Assembly (NCBI GenBank): GCA_910584215.1
Contig: CAJTYI010000024.1
Span: forward strand, 1-23,798
DNA from: an uncultured Roseburia sp.
Lineage (GTDB): Bacteria; Bacillota; Clostridia; Lachnospirales; Lachnospiraceae
Direction: 5' to 3'
Length of the DNA stretch: 23,798 nt
Both the position numbers and the translations under genes were made by a program. Under the pieces are notes generated by a model. The model made no database searches and was not told the DNA's origin. It saw only the letters and a program-made list of their open reading frames with translations. Shown here piece by piece: positions 1-7,815 of this stretch; within the stretch, counting starts at the first letter, position 1, and each line of letters starts with the position of its first letter.

Positions 1-684
1 TAAGAAACTTCCGATCGCATCGCGGTGCTTGTAATGCTGCAGTTCATGCAACAATATATACCGCATATCGGATTCGTTATAATCACAGATCAGATGAATC
101 GGTAAATAAATACGTGGTTTTAAGAGGCCCGCTATAATCGGGGATTTCAAAAATGCGGTACTATAGACAGGAATATCCCTGTGAATCTCCATCTCTTCTA
201 GGCAGTCATTATACAGTCTGCGGACTTCCTTGTTCTGAAGAGGAAGTGCAGATTTTTTCAAACGGCGTAGACGGAGAGAGGATTTGACTACCAATGCTAT
301 CATTATAAGAATACCTGCCATCCATATCCCCGATAATATGTATCCGGCAATGGATGGACTCTCACTATTTACCGAAAGGGTAAAGTCATTCATCCAGCCT
401 GTATTTCCGGTTGCATGGGTCCACGCGGCTTCTTCCATGGCGGCTTTTGCGCCGGATGCGGGAGAACTTCTAAAGTATCCAAGCCACGAGAAGATTTGCG
501 GAAATCCGATAAGACGGAACGGTATAAAGGGAACTGTCAATAACATAAGCAGCAGGAACCACAGATTATACTGCATGCGGCTGGAAAGGCTGTTTTTGAA
601 TATCCGCTTGGCGATCAAAAGAATTGCGATGATACCGCCGATAAACACATTGCATATGAAAAAGCGTATCATAAAATCAGCCAC
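1..684 (-). CDS. BlaR1/MecR1-type M56 zinc metalloprotease sensor, partial
   Basis: Translating the minus strand from a GTG at 684 gives an open frame of 228 residues that runs off the left edge, so the C-terminus is missing. The visible part has a hydrophobic N-terminal segment (about residues 5-20), a second one around 35-55, a third around 115-135, and the zinc-protease motif HELQH at residues 213-217 followed by YKHRDA, as in the BlaR1/MecR1 (peptidase M56) family. These are membrane sensors that, when triggered, lead to cleavage of the partner BlaI-type repressor. The GTG start is supported by an AGGAGG just upstream and by its position one base after the repressor stop codon, so the two genes are translationally close and co-transcribed. 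No beta-lactamase is visible in the window, so the inducer and target are unknown; many clostridial members are not beta-lactam sensors. Confidence 0.85.
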   Translation of the reverse strand, partial: MADFMIRFFICNVFIGGIIAILLIAKRIFKNSLSSRMQYNLWFLLLMLLTVPFIPFRLIGFPQIFSWLGYFRSSPASGAKAAMEEAAWTHATGNTGWMNDFTLSVNSESPSIAGYILSGIWMAGILIMIALVVKSSLRLRRLKKSALPLQNKEVRRLYNDCLEEMEIHRDIPVYSTAFLKSPIIAGLLKPRIYLPIHLICDYNESDMRYILLHELQHYKHRDAIGSFL

Positions 685-685
685 G

Positions 686-1072
686 TTAATTGCCTCCTTT
701 TTTTGCCCTCTTAGAAAGAAGGGAGCGGAGGGTATCTATTTCTGTTTCGGACAGTCTGTCATTTTCTATATATGCAGACAGCATGGCGGTGATATCCCCG
801 TCATAGTATCGTTCCAGAAAAGAGTTGCTTTCCTGGCCGATGTATTCGTTTTCTTTCACGACGGGAGTGTAAACAAACATTCGGCTCTGTTTTTCATAAG
901 TCAGAGCGCCTTTGGTCACAAGGCGTTTGATTAAAGTCTGTATCGTTTTCGGACTCCAGCTTGTGGTCTGTAATAATTTATCAGTTATTTCATTGGTACT
1001 GATCGGTGCATGTTTCCATACGATTTTCATAACTTCAAATTCAGCTTCAGAAATCTGTGGTAAATCGCGCAT
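686..1072 (-). CDS. BlaI/MecI/CopY family transcriptional repressor
   Basis: A 128-residue protein of the usual BlaI length. The N-terminal winged helix (about residues 5-75) includes EAEFEVMKIVW, the recognition helix region SPKTIQTLIKRLVTKGAL and the wing. The C-terminal part (about 80-125) is the short helical dimerisation segment that in characterised relatives is cut by the BlaR1 protease. The start is an ATG preceded by AGGAGG. It is the first gene of a two-gene minus-strand operon with the M56 sensor. A dyad between its promoter and start fits autorepression. Which other genes it controls cannot be seen here. Confidence 0.9.
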   Translation of the reverse strand: MRDLPQISEAEFEVMKIVWKHAPISTNEITDKLLQTTSWSPKTIQTLIKRLVTKGALTYEKQSRMFVYTPVVKENEYIGQESNSFLERYYDGDITAMLSAYIENDRLSETEIDTLRSLLSKRAKKGGN

Positions 1073-1092
1073 TGCAAATCCCTCCTTAAATC

Positions 1093-1104
1093 TTACGATT
1101 GTAA
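1093..1104 (-). promoter_or_regulatory. Candidate BlaI-type operator
   Basis: The dyad TTAC-N4-GTAA lies directly downstream of the -10 box, over the expected transcription start. BlaI-family operators contain TACA/TGTA half-sites, so position and sequence both fit autorepression, although the half-sites are not an exact consensus match. Confidence 0.5.
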
Positions 1105-1111
1105 TAAAAGT

Positions 1112-1140
1112 ATTATAGACGTCTTTTATCTGGTTGTCAA
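1112..1140 (-). promoter_or_regulatory. Sigma-A promoter of the blaI-blaR1 pair
   Basis: On the minus strand the -35 is TTGACA (1135-1140) and the -10 is TATAAT (1112-1117), both perfect matches, separated by exactly 17 bp. It reads into the repressor gene about 40 bp away. Confidence 0.85.
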
Positions 1141-1210
1141 TTGCAGAAAAAGATATTAACTTGAAATCTGCGAGAGAAACCGCAGAAAGATTGACAAAAA
1201 AGGAAAAACT

Positions 1211-1241
1211 TTGGTAAGTGATATGTTATAATGGGTATAAT
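1211..1241 (+). promoter_or_regulatory. Candidate promoter for the first methyltransferase gene
   Basis: Two TATAAT hexamers occur at 1227-1232 and 1236-1241, upstream of the TTG start at 1289. The second has a weak TTGGTA -35 candidate at 1211-1216 with a 19-bp spacer. A perfect TTGACA at 1191-1196 is too far away (30 bp) to pair with the first. The -10 boxes are good but the -35 is uncertain. Confidence 0.4.
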
Positions 1242-1288
1242 GAAAAATTAGTAGCTGCAATTATTTTGAAAGACGGGAAGATAAGATT

Positions 1289-2134
1289 TTGTTTGAAAAC
1301 GATGTTTTGAAGACACTTTTACAGGATAAAACCACTGGACACAGTATTGTGTGGGCTACAGCGGACTATGAATCTTACGGGGAGAAATACAGCGCAACGC
1401 GGCCCATCACCATTGATTTAATCACCGGAGACCATGCTCAAGTGCTCAGGTCGAGAGTTGCAAAGGGGAAGTGTGCGCAGATGAACCGTACCAAGCAAAA
1501 GGCGGAAATTTTTACGCCGGCATGGGTATGCAACGAGCAAAACAATCTGATCGATCAGGCGTGGTTTGAACAGACTTACATTTTTAATATTCCCAGCGGA
1601 CGGGAATGGAAAACAATAGAAGGGCAGATTCCTTTTCGGGAAAACCGCGGGGCGAGATGGCAGGATTACATTGATGCGAAACGGATGGAGATCACCTGCG
1701 GAGAAGCGCCTTATCTGACGAGCAGATATGACATGTCATCTGGAACACAGATTGACGTCGCAGATAGAATCGGGCTGTTAGATCGGAAATTAAGAGTCGT
1801 AAATGAGCATACAACCTCACCTGACGAGTGGGAGAAATGGGCTGTCAGAGCCATAGAAAGCATTTATGGATATGAATACCAGGGTGACAGTCTGCTGATT
1901 GCCCGACAGAATATCTTGTTTGCCTATGTGGAAAATATGATTTACAAATTTGGGCAGGAACCGAATGCGAAGACGTTGAAAAGAGTGGCCAATGTAATTG
2001 CCTGGAATCTATGGCAGATGGATGGATTGACCAACAGAGTTCCCTACGGTTTGAATGACTGTAAAATTTATGACTGGCGCTGCAAAAAAACATTGCTTTA
2101 TAAGTCATTGGCAGGGGACACAAACAAAACATAA
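1289..2134 (+). CDS. Restriction-modification N6-adenine methyltransferase, N-terminal (AdoMet-binding) subunit
   Basis: A 281-residue protein starting at TTG, with GGGAAG about 8 bases upstream; no in-frame ATG is nearby. Three segments match N6-adenine methyltransferases of the type usually called restriction endonuclease subunit M: a motif-X-like AEIFTPAWVCNEQNNLID (72-89), a motif-I-like EITCGEAPYL (134-143) for AdoMet binding, and a motif-II-like YGYEYQGDSLLIARQN (193-208). The catalytic motif IV (NPPY) is absent here and is found in the separate gene at 4778-5785, so the two probably form one split enzyme. The C-terminus ends soon after a DWR-type segment, as I remember for complete family members, so truncation is not obvious. 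No nuclease motif is visible. Unusually, a MerR-ABC cassette separates it from its partner. Confidence 0.75.
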   Translation: MFENDVLKTLLQDKTTGHSIVWATADYESYGEKYSATRPITIDLITGDHAQVLRSRVAKGKCAQMNRTKQKAEIFTPAWVCNEQNNLIDQAWFEQTYIFNIPSGREWKTIEGQIPFRENRGARWQDYIDAKRMEITCGEAPYLTSRYDMSSGTQIDVADRIGLLDRKLRVVNEHTTSPDEWEKWAVRAIESIYGYEYQGDSLLIARQNILFAYVENMIYKFGQEPNAKTLKRVANVIAWNLWQMDGLTNRVPYGLNDCKIYDWRCKKTLLYKSLAGDTNKT

Positions 2135-2229
2135 GGACGGGCAATGAAATCCATAAGGCGTATAACAGTACTTTGAAAAGACTTACAGCGCAGAGAAAAC
2201 ACTTTGCCCCTAAAATTTTTCAAAAGGTC

Positions 2230-2260
2230 TTGTTTGTGACGCTGCGTAATGATTTATAAT
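2230..2260 (+). promoter_or_regulatory. Candidate MerR-type promoter
   Basis: A perfect -10 TATAAT lies at 2255-2260. A weak -35 TTGTTT at 2230-2235 gives the 19-bp spacer typical of MerR-controlled promoters, and the short dyad ACGC-T-GCGT (2239-2247) sits inside the spacer, as expected for a MerR operator. This suggests autoregulation of the MerR-ABC operon. Confidence 0.45.
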
Positions 2261-2282
2261 ATGTCCCAGGAGGTAAATGGCT

Positions 2283-3083
2283 ATGGAAAAATACAGAGCA
2301 ATTCCGAAGGGATTTATGACGGTTGGCGAAGTGGCAAAGAAAATGGGCGTTACTGTCCGTACGCTGCAATACTACGATAAAGAAGGACTTCTCTCCCCGT
2401 CGGCAGAAAGCGAAGGTGGACGCAGGCTTTATACAGATAAAGATCTGGTTACGCTTCATCAGATCATGTCTTTGAAATCACTGGGGTTTTCTTTGGGCGA
2501 TATAAAACAACGACTGATTTCTTTAGAGACACCGGCTGATGTTGCAAATGCTCTAACAGAGCAGGCAGATGACATACGCAGGAAAATAGAGCAGCTTAAG
2601 ACTTCTTTGACGGCGATCGAGCAGCTTAAGGCAGAAGTTTTACAGATGCAGACAGTCGACTTTAGAAAGTATGCGGATATTATTGTCAATCTTCAAATGA
2701 ACAATGAATATTACTTTTTGATCAAAAGATTTGATGATGACACGCTAGAGCATATCCGTAACCGTTTTGACCAAGACAGCGGATTTGATTTTATCGATCG
2801 ATTTAATCATTTGAGCGATCAAATACTAGAGCTCCAAAAGGAAAGTGTACCGCCTGAAAGCGAAAAATGCCAAGAGGTTGTAAAGGAATATTGGGGCATG
2901 ATTATGGAATTTACAAACGGTGATATGAGTATGCTTCCAAAACTGATGGAAGTAGGCAACATTGATACCGCCACAAACGCGTGGGAAGAAAGGCAAAAAA
3001 TCGTAAACGATTATTTAGAGCCGGCTTTGCAAGTCTATTTTTCAAGGCTTGGAGTCAATCCGTTTGGGGAGGTGGTACAATGA
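2283..3083 (+). CDS. MerR family transcriptional activator with ligand-binding C-terminal domain
   Basis: 266 residues from the ATG at 2283. An ATG at 2277 is also in frame but lies only 3 bases after the AGGAGG, while 2283 has the normal 9-base gap. The MerR winged helix occupies about residues 12-80 (MTVGEVAKKMGVTVRTLQYY, then GGRRLY), followed by a dimerisation coiled coil (about 85-125) and a roughly 140-residue helical domain that resembles the antibiotic-recognition (TipAS-like) part of longer MerR proteins. The stop overlaps the ATP-binding-protein start (ATGA), so regulator and exporter form one operon. Likely role: sensing a toxic compound, perhaps a peptide or antibiotic, and inducing the ABC exporter. 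The ligand cannot be predicted. Confidence 0.85.
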   Translation: MEKYRAIPKGFMTVGEVAKKMGVTVRTLQYYDKEGLLSPSAESEGGRRLYTDKDLVTLHQIMSLKSLGFSLGDIKQRLISLETPADVANALTEQADDIRRKIEQLKTSLTAIEQLKAEVLQMQTVDFRKYADIIVNLQMNNEYYFLIKRFDDDTLEHIRNRFDQDSGFDFIDRFNHLSDQILELQKESVPPESEKCQEVVKEYWGMIMEFTNGDMSMLPKLMEVGNIDTATNAWEERQKIVNDYLEPALQVYFSRLGVNPFGEVVQ

Positions 3084-3895
3084 GCAGCGCAATACAAGTT
3101 CGTGAATTAAAGAAAAGTTATGGCAGTCATATGGTTCTCAAGGGGCTTGATTTTCAAATCGAGAAAGGAGAAATTTTTGCGCTGCTCGGTGTAAACGGAG
3201 CAGGAAAAACGACAGCGCTTGAATGTATCGAGGGGTTGAGAAAATATGACAGCGGTGTGGTTACTGTAAACGGCAAAATGGGTATTCAGTTACAATTATC
3301 ATCTTTGCCCGCCCATATCAGGCCAATGGAGGCGATCAGGCTATTTGCAAAATGGAATCACGTAAAAAGTGATTATGCTATGCTGGATGCATTTGGTATC
3401 AAAGAAATCGAAAAAAAGCGGTATATACAATTATCCACAGGCCAGAAAAGACGGTTACATCTCGCCCTTGCGCTTATCAGCAATCCCGATGTTATTTTTC
3501 TCGATGAGCCAACTGCGGGGCTTGATGTCGAGGGAAGGCTGTCACTCCACGAGCAAATCCGAAAACTCAAATCGCATGGAAAAACAATCGTTTTGGCAAG
3601 CCATGATATGGCGGAGGTAGAAACCTTATGTGACCGCATTGCCATCTTGAATAACGGAACCATTGTCTTTTGCGGCACCGCTTTAGAACTGACCGATACG
3701 GTTGGAAGAAAATACTTTATCCATGTGAAGACACAGCAAGGAGACCGCGTTTTTGAAACGGACCATATTGAAGATACTTTGATTTCCCTGCTCGGCGAGT
3801 TAAAACAGAAAAAAATCCATGTATTAGATATGAAAGTCGACCGTGGCACATTGGAACAGCATTTTATCGAAATGGCGAGGAGGGAAGCAGAATGA
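3080..3895 (+). CDS. ABC transporter ATP-binding protein (drug or antibiotic exporter type)
   Basis: 271 residues. The real start is the ATG at 3080 that overlaps the MerR stop and follows GGGAGGTGG; a longer in-frame version would read through the MerR coding sequence. Walker A is GVNGAGKTT (37-45), the signature is LSTGQ (118-122), Walker B is VIFLDEPTAGLD (138-149), and the H-loop histidine is H175 in ASHD. The extra C-terminal domain of about 70 residues is common in ATPases of ABC-2 drug exporters. Its stop overlaps the permease ATG. It powers export by the membrane protein encoded next. Confidence 0.92.
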   Translation: MSSAIQVRELKKSYGSHMVLKGLDFQIEKGEIFALLGVNGAGKTTALECIEGLRKYDSGVVTVNGKMGIQLQLSSLPAHIRPMEAIRLFAKWNHVKSDYAMLDAFGIKEIEKKRYIQLSTGQKRRLHLALALISNPDVIFLDEPTAGLDVEGRLSLHEQIRKLKSHGKTIVLASHDMAEVETLCDRIAILNNGTIVFCGTALELTDTVGRKYFIHVKTQQGDRVFETDHIEDTLISLLGELKQKKIHVLDMKVDRGTLEQHFIEMARREAE

Positions 3896-4602
3896 ACGGT
3901 TTTTTATATGGTGTAGCATTACAGTGGAAATTGGATATACGCAGTAAATCGTTGTTAGTTACCTGCTATATTGTCCCGCTTATTTTCTTTCTGTTAGTGG
4001 GAGGTATCTTTACTTCTGTTATGCCTGAAATGAAAAGTACACTGATACAGTCTATGATTGTGATGATTGTTTCAATGGGGGCGTTGATCGGGGTGCCGCC
4101 ATCATTGGTTGAGACTTATCGAAGTGATGTAAAAAAAGTTTATCAGGCAAATGGAGTGCCTTTATATTTAGGGCTTATTACAATGTTCTTTTCGGCGTTT
4201 GTGCATTTGATGATTAGCTGCGTCATCATATTGCTGCTGGCCCCGATACTGTTTGAGGCGACTTTGCCGGTACAGCTTCCGTTTTTGTTTCTTGCGCTTG
4301 CTATATACATCATGGTATCCCTGAGCATTGGAAGTGTGTTAGGGCTGCTTGTAAAAAATCAGGCGAAGCTTACGATGATAGCGCAGCTTGTGTTTTTGCC
4401 CTCGATTATGCTTTCCGGGATTATGTTTCCGATCGACTTGCTGCCCAATTTTCTTAAAAACGTAGGGCGTATGTTTCCAGCTTCTTGGGGATACCGATTG
4501 ATGTTAGATCATGGCTTTTGCTTTGAAAATCTATGGTATCTCATCTTTGTATTCTGTGTGGCAGTAACGGTATGTGGAATACTTTTGAAGAAACAGAGAT
4601 AA
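3892..4602 (+). CDS. ABC-2 type transporter permease
   Basis: 236 residues with about six hydrophobic segments (roughly residues 20-42, 52-74, 92-122, 128-150, 158-180, 212-232) and the ABC-2 style motif LSGIMFPIDLLP in the fifth, as in drug and antibiotic exporter permeases. The ATG overlaps the ATPase stop codon, so it is the membrane partner. It is the last gene of the MerR-ATPase-permease operon. No clear terminator follows. Confidence 0.9.
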   Translation: MNGFLYGVALQWKLDIRSKSLLVTCYIVPLIFFLLVGGIFTSVMPEMKSTLIQSMIVMIVSMGALIGVPPSLVETYRSDVKKVYQANGVPLYLGLITMFFSAFVHLMISCVIILLLAPILFEATLPVQLPFLFLALAIYIMVSLSIGSVLGLLVKNQAKLTMIAQLVFLPSIMLSGIMFPIDLLPNFLKNVGRMFPASWGYRLMLDHGFCFENLWYLIFVFCVAVTVCGILLKKQR

Positions 4603-4649
4603 AAGATTTACTTTTGAAAAAATAACAAGAATATGTTGATAACTTTGAC

Positions 4650-4781
4650 ATGTTTCGTTGTGTAGAATATGACACTTCACTATCATTTAAGCGGGAGATG
4701 TTAAAAAATGGCGAACCTGCATCGACAGATTCATGCCGTAAAATTCTCGATCGTATGGCAAAAAGAGGAGGAGAAGAGTGA
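4650..4781 (+). CDS. Small ORF translationally coupled to the second methyltransferase gene
   Basis: 43 residues starting MFRCVEYDTSLSF and ending RMAKRGGEE. Its TGA stop overlaps the GTG start of the NPPY methyltransferase gene. The frame is open without an ATG back to a stop at 4623-4625, so residues upstream of the methionine may once have been coding. I do not recognise a family. It could be a real small partner of the restriction-modification pair, or the end of a gene broken when the MerR-ABC cassette arrived. Charged, plausible protein-like composition and the stop-start overlap argue for it being translated. No good ribosome binding site is seen in front of the ATG. Confidence 0.45.
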   Translation: MFRCVEYDTSLSFKREMLKNGEPASTDSCRKILDRMAKRGGEE

Positions 4782-5785
4782 AATTTAATGCGGTAGTCGG
4801 AAATCCCCCCTATCAGGCGGACGATAAAGGCGCAGGGGCAAGTTCAAGACCAATCTATCCAGCCTTTGTTGATCTTGCAAAAAATCTGGAAGCATCCTAT
4901 GTCTCTTTAATTATTCCCGCGAGATGGTATACGGGCGGCAAAGGCGGCAAAGAAATGGATGATTTCAGAAAATCTATGTTAGAAGATGTGCATATTCAGG
5001 AGTTGCATGACTGTCTCCACCCCGAAGAAATCTTTCCTGAGACAAATAATAGAGGAGGCGTCTGCTATTTTTTATGGAGCGCTGTGTATGACAATTCAGT
5101 TGCCAAAACCAGGGTGTATACCCACGGGAAAGGCAATAAAGTTACATGTGTGACGCGTTCATTAAAAACGAGAGGTCTCAACATTTTTATACGCAATCTT
5201 ACCGCAATTGAGATATTAGATAAGGTCATGACAGTTTCAGACGGCCGCATGATGTCGAACCATGTGTCCGCCAGAAAACCGTTTGGAATTGAGAGTAATA
5301 TCGTAAAGAGAGACGAATGGCACGGGAAGCCGGAAGGAATGACCGAACCGTTAAAATGCATAGGCAAGGGGATGCGATATGGTTATGTGGAAAAGGCGCT
5401 TGTCAAGCTGCACGAAGAGTGGATACCTGTATGGAAAGTCTTTACGCCCAGAGCCAACAATGTCGGGACAGAATTAAAGGATGATAATCTCAACACTTTG
5501 GTCGGTGAGCCGGATACCATCTGTACGGAAGCCTATCTTATGCTCGGAATCGGATTGGATCTCGATGAGGCGGGCGCCAATCATTTGGCAAGATATTTTA
5601 ACACCAAGTTTGTAAGGTTTATGCACAGCCTTGCAAAAGCCAGTCACGATGCAACCGGGAAAACATACCGCTTTGTGCCTGTTGAAGATTTCAGGGAAGA
5701 ATGGACTGACTATAAACTTTATCAAAAATACAAATTGACGCCCGAAGAGATCGCTTGCATTGAATCGTCCATTAAGGGAATGTAA
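4778..5785 (+). CDS. Eco57I-like N6-adenine methyltransferase, catalytic (NPPY) subunit
   Basis: 335 residues from GTG at 4778, preceded by a strong GAGGAGG and overlapping the stop of a 43-residue ORF. The protein begins with VVGNPPYQ (NPPY at residues 9-12), the motif IV that binds the target adenine. It is followed by the SLIIPARWYTGGKGG...DDFRKSMLED region and a GGVCYFLW segment typical of the Eco57I/TaqI-like methylase family. A protein starting directly at motif IV lacks the AdoMet-binding half, which is encoded by 1289-2134. The C-terminal half (about 180-335) would be the target-recognition region. No PD-(D/E)XK nuclease motif is evident. Its stop is one base from the stop of the convergent MATE gene, with no terminator between. 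Confidence 0.8.
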   Translation: MKFNAVVGNPPYQADDKGAGASSRPIYPAFVDLAKNLEASYVSLIIPARWYTGGKGGKEMDDFRKSMLEDVHIQELHDCLHPEEIFPETNNRGGVCYFLWSAVYDNSVAKTRVYTHGKGNKVTCVTRSLKTRGLNIFIRNLTAIEILDKVMTVSDGRMMSNHVSARKPFGIESNIVKRDEWHGKPEGMTEPLKCIGKGMRYGYVEKALVKLHEEWIPVWKVFTPRANNVGTELKDDNLNTLVGEPDTICTEAYLMLGIGLDLDEAGANHLARYFNTKFVRFMHSLAKASHDATGKTYRFVPVEDFREEWTDYKLYQKYKLTPEEIACIESSIKGM

Positions 5786-5786
5786 G

Positions 5787-7124
5787 TTAAGGTAAAAGAC
5801 GTTTCCTGTTTATGATATAGCACAGCGCTCCAGCCGCATCGGCCAGTCCCCAGCCGATGGGGATGGACCACCAGATACCCGCGACTCCGATGGACGGCAG
5901 TGCGGATAATGTGTAGGATAAAGCAACGCGCGTGCCAAGGGAGACAACGGTCAGCACGACGGATACGGCAGGCTTCCCGAGCGCCCGGTAAAGGCCGTAA
6001 AATAAAAACAGACATCCGATTCCGCTGTAGAAGGGACCGATGGTATGCAGATACCGTACACCCTCGGCGATGATCGCAGTTTCGTCCGGGTTGATAAAAA
6101 TCAGTATAAGCGGCTTGGCTAAAAACCACAGAACAAAAGACGACAACAAACAGTAGGAGATGACAGTCAGTACCGCATAGCGGATTCCCTGCACGATTCG
6201 TTTTGGCTTTTTAGCGCCGACATTTTGCGCGATAAAGGTGGAAAAGGCGTTGCCGTATTCCTGCGCCGGCATATAAGTAAAAGCGTCTATTTTGACAGCC
6301 GCCGCAAATGCCGCCATGACCCCGGTGCCAAAACTATTTACAAGCCCCTGGACCATGAGGATGCCAAGATTCATAACAGATTGCTGAACACAGGTCATAA
6401 CAGAATAATTGGCGATTTCGCAAAGGCTTGCTTTATTTATTGCGTAGCGGCGAAACGCAGCACGGATTTCGGGGCTTCGGGAACATGTAAAAATACCGAT
6501 CCCGACGGCGGATACATATTGCGAGATAACGGTTGCCAAAGCGGCGCCTTGGGTCCCCTGGTGAAATGCGGCGACAAATAAAAGGTCAAGACCGATATTG
6601 AGCACAGTGGATATACCCAAAAAGATCAGCGGAGTCATGGAGTTGCCCAGCGCCTTTAAATAGGCTCCGAAAAAGTTGTAAAGTGCGATCGCAGGGATAC
6701 CGATAAAAACAAGTATCAAATAGTCTTTTGTGATACCGGTAATTTCCTGCGGAATGTTCATCCATACTATAATCCGGTCTACGCCCAAAAGGGAGAGCGC
6801 GGTAAGGAGCGCGGCGATTGCCGCGGCAAGCAGAGACGAGGCGCAGATACTGTTTTTCAAAGATTCCTCATCTTGTCTGCCAAAGCACATAGAAAATACA
6901 ATGCCGCTGCCCATGCAAAGCCCGAGCAGCACGGAAGTCAAAAAAGTCATCAGCGCAAAGGCGGACCCCACGGCGGCCAGTGCATCAGAACCCGCAAATT
7001 TGCCCACGACCCAGGTGTCGACAATATTGTAGCCCTGTTGTAAGATGTTTCCAAATATCATCGGCAGGGCAAAGAAAAACATTGTGGTAAATACGGAGCC
7101 TGTCGTCAAATCCTTTTGTCTCAT
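5787..7124 (-). CDS. MATE family multidrug/cation antiporter
   Basis: 445 residues from the ATG at 7124, the normal MATE length, starting MRQKDLTTGSVF. A longer reading from 7253 would put the start on top of the promoter, whereas 7124 has GAGGAG 5 bases upstream. About 12 hydrophobic segments are present, with hallmark first-helix wording ALPMIFGNILQQGYNIVDTWVVGKFAG and the duplicated two-half organisation of MATE exporters. It pumps organic cations or other metabolites out using a sodium or proton gradient; the substrate is not predictable. It is a single-gene transcript with a structured leader. The gene is not related in operon to the convergent methyltransferase. Confidence 0.9.
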   Translation of the reverse strand: MRQKDLTTGSVFTTMFFFALPMIFGNILQQGYNIVDTWVVGKFAGSDALAAVGSAFALMTFLTSVLLGLCMGSGIVFSMCFGRQDEESLKNSICASSLLAAAIAALLTALSLLGVDRIIVWMNIPQEITGITKDYLILVFIGIPAIALYNFFGAYLKALGNSMTPLIFLGISTVLNIGLDLLFVAAFHQGTQGAALATVISQYVSAVGIGIFTCSRSPEIRAAFRRYAINKASLCEIANYSVMTCVQQSVMNLGILMVQGLVNSFGTGVMAAFAAAVKIDAFTYMPAQEYGNAFSTFIAQNVGAKKPKRIVQGIRYAVLTVISYCLLSSFVLWFLAKPLILIFINPDETAIIAEGVRYLHTIGPFYSGIGCLFLFYGLYRALGKPAVSVVLTVVSLGTRVALSYTLSALPSIGVAGIWWSIPIGWGLADAAGALCYIINRKRLLP

Positions 7125-7154
7125 AGTTTCTCCTCTGTGGTTATTTTTGGTTGA

Positions 7155-7173
7155 GCTCACTTGTCCAGTGAGC
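7155..7173 (-). promoter_or_regulatory. Perfect 7-bp inverted repeat in the MATE leader
   Basis: GCTCACT and AGTGAGC surround a 5-base loop and end about 30 bases before the MATE start codon. It could be an RNA hairpin next to the ribosome binding site or a repressor operator. A second weaker pairing (TATTATG with CATAATA, enclosing an AGC-TTCG-GCT tetraloop hairpin) occurs just upstream in the same leader. Confidence 0.5.
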
Positions 7174-7252
7174 CGGTTCCTATTATGGAAAGAGCCGTGA
7201 GCCGAAGCTGTATCATAATAATCGCGGACGTAATGTTTCGTATAACGGGACA

Positions 7253-7281
7253 ATTATATCATATTTTGTGGAAAGCTTACA
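7253..7281 (-). promoter_or_regulatory. Extended -10 promoter of the first MATE gene
   Basis: On the minus strand TGATATAAT (perfect -10 TATAAT at 7253-7258 with the extended TGn) reads toward the MATE gene. The -35 position (7276-7281, TGTAAG) is poor, so the extended -10 or an activator may compensate. The predicted transcript has about 120 bases of leader. Confidence 0.55.
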
Positions 7282-7414
7282 GGCAGTATGATAAAATAAA
7301 TGCAAAGACGGCTCTTTTTTCAAGTTGTTTTGTAACTTGAGCCATGTAAAAAACAGAGCGCTTTAAGATAAAATAAGTTTGATGGGATAAACCGTTCATA
7401 TGGGGAGGCAGCAG

Positions 7415-7780
7415 ATGAGACTTAAGAATTATTTGATCGTGGTAAAGGATATAGAACGCTCCAGACAGTTTTATCAGGAATTATTTGATATGACCGTTCT
7501 AAAAGATTTCGGAGAGAATGTGATATTGTCGGGGGGCCTGGTATTGCAGGAGCGCGGCCAATGGGAGCAGTTGACAGGAAAAGAATGTGTTCCGGGGTAT
7601 GACGGCGAGTTGTTTTTTGAGACCGGTAATCTGGATGCATTTTTGCAAAAATTAGACGCTTATAGCGCGCCGGTAACGATTCTAAGAGAGGTCAGAGTGA
7701 ACTCCTGGGGGAGAAGAGCCGTTTTGTTGGCTGACCCGGACGGGCATGTGATAGAGGTGGCGGATGATTACAGTAAATAA
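7415..7780 (+). CDS. VOC (glyoxalase/bleomycin-resistance fold) family protein
   Basis: 121 residues from the ATG at 7415, chosen over an in-frame ATG at 7400 because the GGGGAGG lies between them, 6 bases before 7415. It has the VOC pattern: VVKDIERSRQFYQELF near the start, a central ELFFETGNLDAFLQKLD and a C-terminal LLADPDGHVIEVAD, making two beta-alpha-beta-beta-beta units. The usual first metal histidine near residue 5 is not present, so metal binding and enzymatic activity are uncertain; a ligand-sequestering role is possible. It stands alone and is followed by a terminator. Confidence 0.8.
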   Translation: MRLKNYLIVVKDIERSRQFYQELFDMTVLKDFGENVILSGGLVLQERGQWEQLTGKECVPGYDGELFFETGNLDAFLQKLDAYSAPVTILREVRVNSWGRRAVLLADPDGHVIEVADDYSK

Positions 7781-7815
7781 TTTTAACAATTTAGGAAAGG
7801 ATTTGTAGTTTGCAG

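Noticed and set aside
2981..3079. Longer N-terminus for the ABC ATPase
   Set aside because: It lies entirely within the MerR coding region in another frame; the ATG at 3080 has the ribosome binding site and stop-start overlap.
2169..4620. Similar strings TACTTTGAAAAG and TACTTTTGAAAA flanking the MerR-ABC cassette as a target-site duplication
   Set aside because: The match is short, AT-rich and needs an extra T; no integrase, transposase or terminal inverted repeats are present, so it is not good evidence of the insertion mechanism.
7125..7253. Longer N-terminus for the first MATE protein
   Set aside because: The extension covers the structured leader and reaches the promoter, contains no membrane segment, and the ATG at 7124 has the ribosome binding site.
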